From contig DEST01000046.1 of assembly GCA_002361365.1 (NCBI GenBank), positions 1 through 34,096 of the forward strand: a stretch of DNA of 34,096 bases, read 5' to 3'. This document shows positions 23,201 through 32,200 of the stretch, one piece after another. Within the stretch, counting starts at the first letter, position 1. Every line of letters begins with the position of its first letter. The notes under the pieces are model-generated. The model saw nothing but the letters and a program-made list of their open reading frames with translations, was not told where the DNA came from and ran no database searches. The DNA is from Alphaproteobacteria bacterium UBA3307. GTDB lineage: Bacteria > Pseudomonadota > Alphaproteobacteria > RF32 > CAG-239. The position numbers and the translations under genes are program-made.

Positions 23201-26200
23201 CTGAAGCAGTATCTATACCATGTCCGGTTCCGCGAATATCTATGGTACCGTTATTGGTGATATTTCCGGTGGCAGTATATATACCTGTACCGCTACCATT
23301 GACTAATAAAGTTATATTGTCTTGATTGATTACAGATGTTGCCGAATTGCCGTTGATAGCCGTACAATTTGTACAACCACCGCCTGTACCTAAGGTTATA
23401 TTGCCGCTGTTATCAATAGTTCCTCCTAAAGAATATATACCAACACTCGCGGAGTTACCGGCTACTATCAGCGCTTTAGAGTTGCTTATTGTTTCCGCCG
23501 AATAGCCATTTATGGCGGTTCCTGAACCATAAAGCGTAATTTCGCCATTGTTTGTAATTTTACCTGATTGAATACCAATACCGAGCAATCCGGTTGAAGC
23601 GGTTGTTCCACTGTTTCCTATGGTAATAGTACCGCTGTTAGATACTTCTGCTCCGCCGCTTGAAGATTCTATGCCTGAAGAATTAGATGCTCCGGTACCG
23701 CTTGTTTCTCCGGCCAACAAAATACCATTAAGATTTGTAATTGTTAATCTACTGGTAGCACTGGTGGAAGAATATATACCTTTGCTATTTCCGCCGGTAA
23801 CAACCAATTGTCCGTTATTGGTAACTTTATTTGTCAAAATAGAGGAAATTGCTTGGCTATGGTCAGCATGTATGGTAATACTGTCATAATTTTCCAATGT
23901 ATCGGCATTAGCAGCATAAATACCATAATTCCGAGTATCTGAACTCAATGCGGCAACATTTCCTTGTTTACCAATAGTTATACTGCCGCCTTGCTGATTG
24001 TTAATTTTTGCACCGCTACCGGTAGACATTATACCATAATTTCTGCCATAACCGGCATTGTCTGACATAGCAATTTTAATTTGTCCAGAATTATTAAGCT
24101 CAGCATTACCGTTAGCTGAAATTCCGGTACTGCCTTCACCATATTGCAAAGTGATATTACCTTTGTTATCCAGATTTTTATCTTTTTGACTGAAAATACC
24201 ATAACTGGACTTAGCGTTTACTATAATTTCTCCCTCATTATCTATTGAAGTTCCGTTGGTAGAACGAATACCATACGCACTCTCACCTTCAGTATTTACA
24301 GTTTCTGTGCTGCCGATAATAATTTTAGCTTTGTTGGTAATTTCCGTTGCACCGGAAGCATCAATTCCAAAACTGCCGTTAGATTTATAGATATCTATAA
24401 TAGCATTGGTATCACTGTTATCAATACTGTCACCATTAGAATAAATACCTTTGGATGGAGATGTCGTAAATCCGGTATTATCGATTTTCAGTTCACCGCT
24501 GTTTACTACCTTATTATGACCATAAATTGCCACACCCTGACCATAAAGGTCTATTTCTGCCGAGTTTTCTAATTCGTCTGATTTTGGCGCATATATACCA
24601 TATTCCAACTCACCGGCAGTGGTTTTTCCAATCTCTATTTTACCGCCGCTGTTATTGGTTATTTTTTTGCCCTGAGCGGAATAAATACCAGAACTCTTAG
24701 AACCAAACGGTAAGGTAATTCTGTTTCCGTTAGTTATAGATTCAGCAATATCAGCCCTAATACCAAAACTTTCGGAAGCATAAACACTAATCGGTGCTGA
24801 ATTCTTAATCGTACCGGCATTTTCGGCATATATTCCGTATGCTTCTTTATCAGCCGTCGCCGTACTGTTTTCCGGAGTGCCTATGGTTATCACACCATCA
24901 GTATTATTGGTAATATTTGCCGTACCTCCGACAGCCTTAATGCCGTAATTTTTATGGGCATAAAAGACATTGATAGCGCCATCATTGGTGATTGTAACAT
25001 CACCAGTAGTATATATACCGATAATTCCTGTCTTTTGATACATATCAATTTCACCGCTGTTGGTCAAAGTTTTAATCTTTCCGCCGTAGATTCCGTATGC
25101 TTTATCTTGCGCATAAACCTTGAGCACACCGCTGTTATTCAAACTTGTACCTTGCGCCGTGTATATTGCTGCCGCATTATAAGCATCATCACCATCGGTG
25201 CCGACTGTAACATCACCGGAGTTAATCAAAGTTACATTACCGGTAGCCTGTATACCATAACTATCATTAGCATTAGGTATTTCTATTTTTGCCGAATTAT
25301 TTACCGAGCTTGAAGCAGCTTGTCCGCTTTCACCGGCAGGAGCATCAACAGAATATATACCTTTAGCCTTAGGTCCGCTTACAAATAAACCTTCTCCCGA
25401 ATTGATTATTGCTCCACCGGCAGAAATTGCCGAATTTCCCAATATTGAATCATTTTTGCCATATACGGTTATCTTGGCAGAGTTCGTAACTTTTGTAGCG
25501 CTGAGTGCCTTAATACCGTGAGCATTATCACCTGCTTTATCATCTCCGCCGATAATTATTTCTCCTTTGGAATCGTTTTGTAAAGTTACCGTACCGCCGG
25601 AATAAATACCTACGCTCTGGTTACCTTGGGTTACGCGAATTTCCCCATTGTTGTTGATTTTAGTACCAACAGTATTGTATATACCGTAACTTTCAGATGC
25701 ATAAATCGTGATACGCCCGTCATTTTCGATATTGCCTCCATATTCTAAATACAAACCGTGTGCATCTGTGGCTTCAACACCTTCCTCTCCGATGGTAATT
25801 ATTCCGTCCTCCGAATTGGTTATATTTGAAACAGTGGAAATTGCCCCCATTGCGCGGATACCATTTGCCGAATCCGCCAAATAAATTGTAATCGGTTTGT
25901 AGTTGTTGATTGTTGAATTACCATTCGTATATATACCTGTCGCTTCATCTTCAGGCATATAAATTGCCCCATTGTTAATCACGGTTTGCTTATCTCTGGT
26001 TTGTGAATATATACCATAGCTTTTATCGGAATAAATACGGATAATTCCGTCATTATTGATTTTGCTGGCATTTTCAGCAAATATACCGTATGAAGTAACC
26101 GTACCCCGATGGTCATTACTGCCAATGGTTATATTTGGTTTGCGAGTAGAAGAACCGGTGTCTTCCGGCGAAGCATTATTTATATTTGCCGCACTGCCGG

Positions 26201-29200
26201 TTGAATATATACCTGCACTGCCATTAGGACCATATATCATAAGAGGAGCTGTGTTGTTTACTGTTGTGCCGCGCGATTCTATAGCATGCGCATAATTTCC
26301 GGTTAGTATAATATTGCCGTTATTTTCAACCATACTGCCTCCGGTAATTCCGCTGGCATAAATTTCACTGCCGGCAAATCCGGAAGCATAAACATATATT
26401 GGTGCATTGTTGGTAACTTTAGAGGAATTAACACTGTATATGCCGTGTCCGTCAGTTATATTTGCATAACTTTCAGGATCATCAGGGTTTTTAGATGCTT
26501 TTTGACCTATTGTAATAACTCCTGATGTCGAATTTTCTATCTCCGGCTTAGCATCATCTGCCGTATATATACCATAACTGCTTTGCGCATTATCAACCGT
26601 AATTGTTCCAGAATTGGTTATTTTAGTAGTTTTAGCAATATCAGTATTTTGACTTTCAATACCCTTGTTTTGACCAATATCTCCTGTTGCTTTGCGAATA
26701 ATATGAATCGCTTTCGTATTTTTGATTTGCGCACCTCCGGTAATTCCGCTGGCTTTGTCTGACCACAAAGTAATTTCAGCATTATTATCTATGCTTTGCG
26801 CACCGGTAGCATAAATACCATGAGCATTTGAACCTGCCGTTTTCTCACCGATTTTGATAGTACCATTGGTGTTGTTGGTAATACTTACCTGTGCAGTCGG
26901 TCCCGCATATATACCATAGCTGTTATCTGCCCCGCCGATGGTGATTGATTTATTATTGACCATAATTTCAGCATTATCAGATTCCAAACCTTTATTATTT
27001 GTGCCGGAAATATATATTGTGCCATTATTGGTTACAGATTTTCCTCCGGTAACACCGCTTGAATAGCTGGCATAAAGCTTGATTTCGGCATCGCTGTTAA
27101 TAGTGGATTCGGCATTGCGGGCATAAATACCATGAGCATTGGTTTGGTTGTCGGTTACACCTTCCGTACCGATAATAATACTCAAATCATCTCCAACATT
27201 AGTTATAATGGTTTTAGCGGAATCTGATGTACGTATTCCATAACTGTCTTGAGAATTTCTAATCCGGATTCGGTTTTTATTAATAATAGAAGTGTTATTT
27301 GCTGCGCCGTATATTCCGTGCGCTTTACCGCCTGTCAGATAAATAACACCGGAATTATTGATTATTTCTCCGCCCGTAATACCACTGGTTTTATACAACA
27401 AAACATCTGGAGAATCATCTGAGCCTCCCGACTCGTAATCTTGCCCTTGCGCTAAAACTGTTATTGCCGCTGTGTTAGTAATATTTTTTGCCGCCAGCGC
27501 AAAAATACCATGGCTGGAAATGCCCACGTTTTCAGCGACACTGTCATCATAATCACCATTAGAATCCGTTTTACCTACTATTATTGTAAGTTGTTCACCG
27601 CTGTTTGTAATATTTGTTTGAGCTGTTTTATATGCACGAATACCAAAACTAAAGTCTGCAACATCTACTTTAATATTATTATTATTGTTTATCCCCGTAT
27701 TGTTATATGCGCCATATATTCCATGAACTTTACCGTCGGTCATTATCTCTTTACCACCGGTTACATGAATAACACCATAGTTGGTAATTACACCGCCACC
27801 GGTAATTCCGCTTGATTTATATATCAAACGTTCAAGCGAATCATCATCACCGAATACCGGCATATTTGCTCCTTTAGCATATACCGTTACTGCCGCATAA
27901 TTAGTAATATTATCTGCACCAACTGCAAATATACCATGACTGCTAAATCCGGTATCATTTTCATTACCCACAACAATTTTTATGTTATCAGATTGCTTTA
28001 CCGGTCGATTAAGAATAGTCAGTGAATTGATAGGAGAATTGGCCGTCCTAATACCATAACTATACGCTGCCGTGTCTATAAATATATTATTACTGTTATT
28101 TATTGAGGTGTTATTTACTGCGCCATATATACCATGAGCCTCACCTCCGGTAATATGGATAACGCCGGAATTTGTAATCGATTTACCTCCGGTAATACCA
28201 CCGGCTTTCAGCGGCAAATATTGCAAAGAATCATCAACACCATTTGCCGAATCACCCTGAGCATATATAGATATATCTGCTTGATTGATAATGCTGTTGG
28301 CATTAACCGCATAAATTCCATGAGCACTCGTACCTATTTCACCTGAAGAAGTACCAACCGTAATTGACGCATTTGATGTCAGATTTTGAATGGAGGTACC
28401 GGAATCCCCTCCGGCATTATCATTGGCATAAATACCAAAACTACCGTTTGCATCATCTATATTTATTTTTCCTTCATTATAAATACCAGAATTTATTTCA
28501 TTACCATAAATACCTTTACTTTGTCGTCCGACAATATGAATTGCCCCTGAACGACCGTTGCTACTGTAATTATAAATATTGGTACCGCCGGTAATACCCG
28601 TTGCTTGCTGTGCATATATCATAATATCGGCATAATTGGTGATTGATGCTGCTTTTTCAGCAAATATACCATGTCCATTAGCGGCACAATTTATACTGCC
28701 GGCAGTGCAATCTTCTGCTGCTCCGATTGTTATTTTACCTTTTGAAGTGTTACGAATGGTAGGAGTATTAGTATCAGAAGATGCAAAAATACCATAACTG
28801 TTTTGTGAATGTCCTATACTTATTACATTTTCATTTATAATATCTGTACCATTGGAAGATATACCCTTGCTATCTTGCCCGCTGATTTGAATTTTACCAT
28901 TGTTAGAAATAGAATCTCCTCCGGTAATACCATTTGAATTTGTAGCATATATCGTTATATCTGCCAAATTACTGATAGTTGAACCGTTAGGTGAATATAT
29001 ACCAAAACTGAACGCACCGCTACTTTTTTGCTTTCCTATTATTATATCTCCGCCTTTTTTATTACTTACACTAATGGTTGTTTGTTCTTCATCATCAGAT
29101 GCCGTTTCGGTATATATACCATAGCTATGCGTTGCTCCGTCTATTTCTATTTTACCGCTGTTTGTTATATCAGTACCATTTGACGATATACCTTTGCTAT

Positions 29201-32200
29201 AATCACCATGTAAATATAATTTTCCGGTATTTTCTATACTACCGCTACCGGTTATAGCATTACCTGAAGCATAAATTTTAATAAGTGAATCATTGACGAT
29301 AGTAGTTGCATTTTTAGCATAAATTCCGTAACCGTCTTTTGCATCTTCTTGCAACGGATTATCATTTGCGTCATAGCCGATTACTATTGTACCTATTTGC
29401 GTGCTTTTAATACTTACGGCGCCAAGTGCGTATATACCATAACTTTGATTGGCATTATGCAATATTAAATCACCTGTATTTAAAATATTTTGATTTACGG
29501 AATCTTGTTCATTACTTTCGTTAAGAGTTGAAGTTGAAATTGCTTTGTTTGTTCTGGCAAAAGTTTCAATAACGCCGGAATTTGTGACATTTGTTACTTT
29601 TCCGCCGTAAATACCTACCGAATTTTCTCCGGTCATTTTTATCTTTGCACCATACTTTTTAGGTGCTTCATCATTTATAATACTAGTTCCTGTTTTGGCA
29701 TAAATACCATAGCTTTGATTATTATTTACCGTAATTTTTCCGCGGTTTATTATACTTTCTATGTCGTTTGCTTCAATTCCATATCCTTCAGTATCCGTAG
29801 TACCTTCATCGCCTATGGTTATTTTACCGTACACTGCGTTTTCTACAGTAATTTTGCTGGCATTTATACCCTCTTTATCATATCCGTGAATAGCTGTTAC
29901 GTTATCACCTATACCATAAATATCTCCACGATTTATAATATTGGCGTTGCCACTTGCTTGAATTATATCAGAATTGTTTTCATACGAATTTATTTTACCA
30001 TAACGCTCATTAGTTACTGTTATTGAACCACCGGCTGAAATTGCATGACTGTTGCCCATACCGATGCTACCATTCCAAAGGTTTATTTCCCCTTTGTTAG
30101 TAATGCTGCCGGTTGCTTCATCTGCAGAAATAATACCATTACTGTTATTAACCCCATGACCTTCAGCACCAATATTTATTATCCCTTCCGAATCATTAAG
30201 AGCAACAGCATCTTGGCTTATTTTAATTGCCGCACTATCATTGTTTTCTATATTTATAGTACTGCTATTGTTTACCACACCATGTTCAGCGTAAATACCA
30301 ATACTTTTGCCATTATGTAAATATATATTTGCACCTTGTTCATTCTTTATTTCAGTATTATTACCGGTAGAATATATGGCATAACCATCTTCTCCATCGT
30401 TTTTATTATACAGCTCAATATCACCTTTGTTGGTTATTTTAGTATCGTCACCTTCATTCATTATACCGATACTGCCGGAAGTAGGATTTTCTTTTGTGCC
30501 GATGGTTATAACACCGTATTTTCCGTTTGTTACCTCACTTTGAGCACCTGTATATATACCATACGTTTTGTCACCGAAAATATTGATATTCTTATTATTA
30601 TTTATTTTAACACCTTTACCTTTGGTATATATCGCAGCACCGGAATCGGTTGTATACATATCAATAGTTCCGCTGTTTTCAACCTGTAAAGCAGCAGAAG
30701 ACTGACCATAAATACCAAAACTGTTTTCCACTTTATTATCAGCCGAACCTACCACAATCCTTGCATCGGCATTATTTGTAAATCTCGGAGTTAAAACACC
30801 ATTGTTTGTATTTTCATCATTATCAGAATTTTCATCTTCAGCTATACCAACATAAACACCAATACTGTTTTTGCCTTTTATCAAAATATCTTTATTATTA
30901 CTCATATTGGTATATTCGGTAGCATACATTCCGGCTGAATTTTCGTGATTTGTTTCGATGGTACCATTGTTTACCATATCGGCATTTCTTTTAGATTCGC
31001 TAACCATCGCTATTGAAAAATTGGAATCGGATATAATTTTACCATTATTGATAAGAGCCGCATTATTCAATGTATTGGCATCCATATACATACCAACCGC
31101 ATTGGTAGCATTTTTACCGCCAATATCGCCGGTACCTTCATTGTCTTTAACTTCACGGTCTTTAATATTAATTGTGCCGTTGTTTATAGCTTTAGCTTGA
31201 GTATTGTTTGCATCGTTATTTACTTCTACCGCCATTGCTGCCGTATAAGACGAGCCATTCATATTTATAAATGCACCCTTTTCATTATATATTGCCTCAG
31301 TGGTTGAAGATGAAAAATCAGTATTATCACTTTTAAGAGTCCGTGCCTGAGTACTTATTATAGACCCGCCAAGTGCTATCGAATAATTTTTAAATGGGTC
31401 ATAAGTTATACCTTCTTTGGCAATTTCTCCCGGATTGGTAGCATTTGCATCATAGTTAATTATACCCTTGTTATATATCTTACTGTATGCACCACCAAAC
31501 ACATAAGAATCGGTCGCACTTTCGTGAATGTTTATTGTACCGTCATTGGTAATATCAGTACCTCCGGAATAATCATTTTGCATTGCCATAGACTTATGCG
31601 AATATACATCAATAATACCTTTATTTATCAATTCTGTACGTTTGGTGTCTCCAAATCCGTACATTGCTATATTATTATAAAAACGTGTTTCTTCAGAACC
31701 TAAAGTAATTGTACCCTTATTTTCCAAACTACCGCCGACATATGATGCCATACCATAACTATTGCCTATTTGAATATTGATATTGGCATCTTTTTCATTT
31801 ATCAATTCAGGATTTATATTAGAATAAAGACTGGAGTTTGAACCTGTTCCTTCTACCGCCACCATACCATAGTTAATTCGAGCATTTTCAGAAGGTGTAA
31901 AAATACTTATATTTCCGCTGTTGGTCAAATTTCCGCCGTGTACTGACTGCATTCCGGCGGCAACTTCCGTACCGCTAACCTTATATTCATCATAAAGCGT
32001 TATTTTTATTTCTTTTTGATTCACAGCATTGGTATTAGCGTCTGCTCTTATACCTATAATACCGCCTAAACCTTTACGCAACGCTGTTGCTGAGGTTGAT
32101 GTATAATTACCGGTATAACTTAAATCAATCGTACCAATGTTATAAATAGAAACATTTTCCGCACGCTTTAGAGAAAATGATTTATTTAAAAAGTCAGTAT

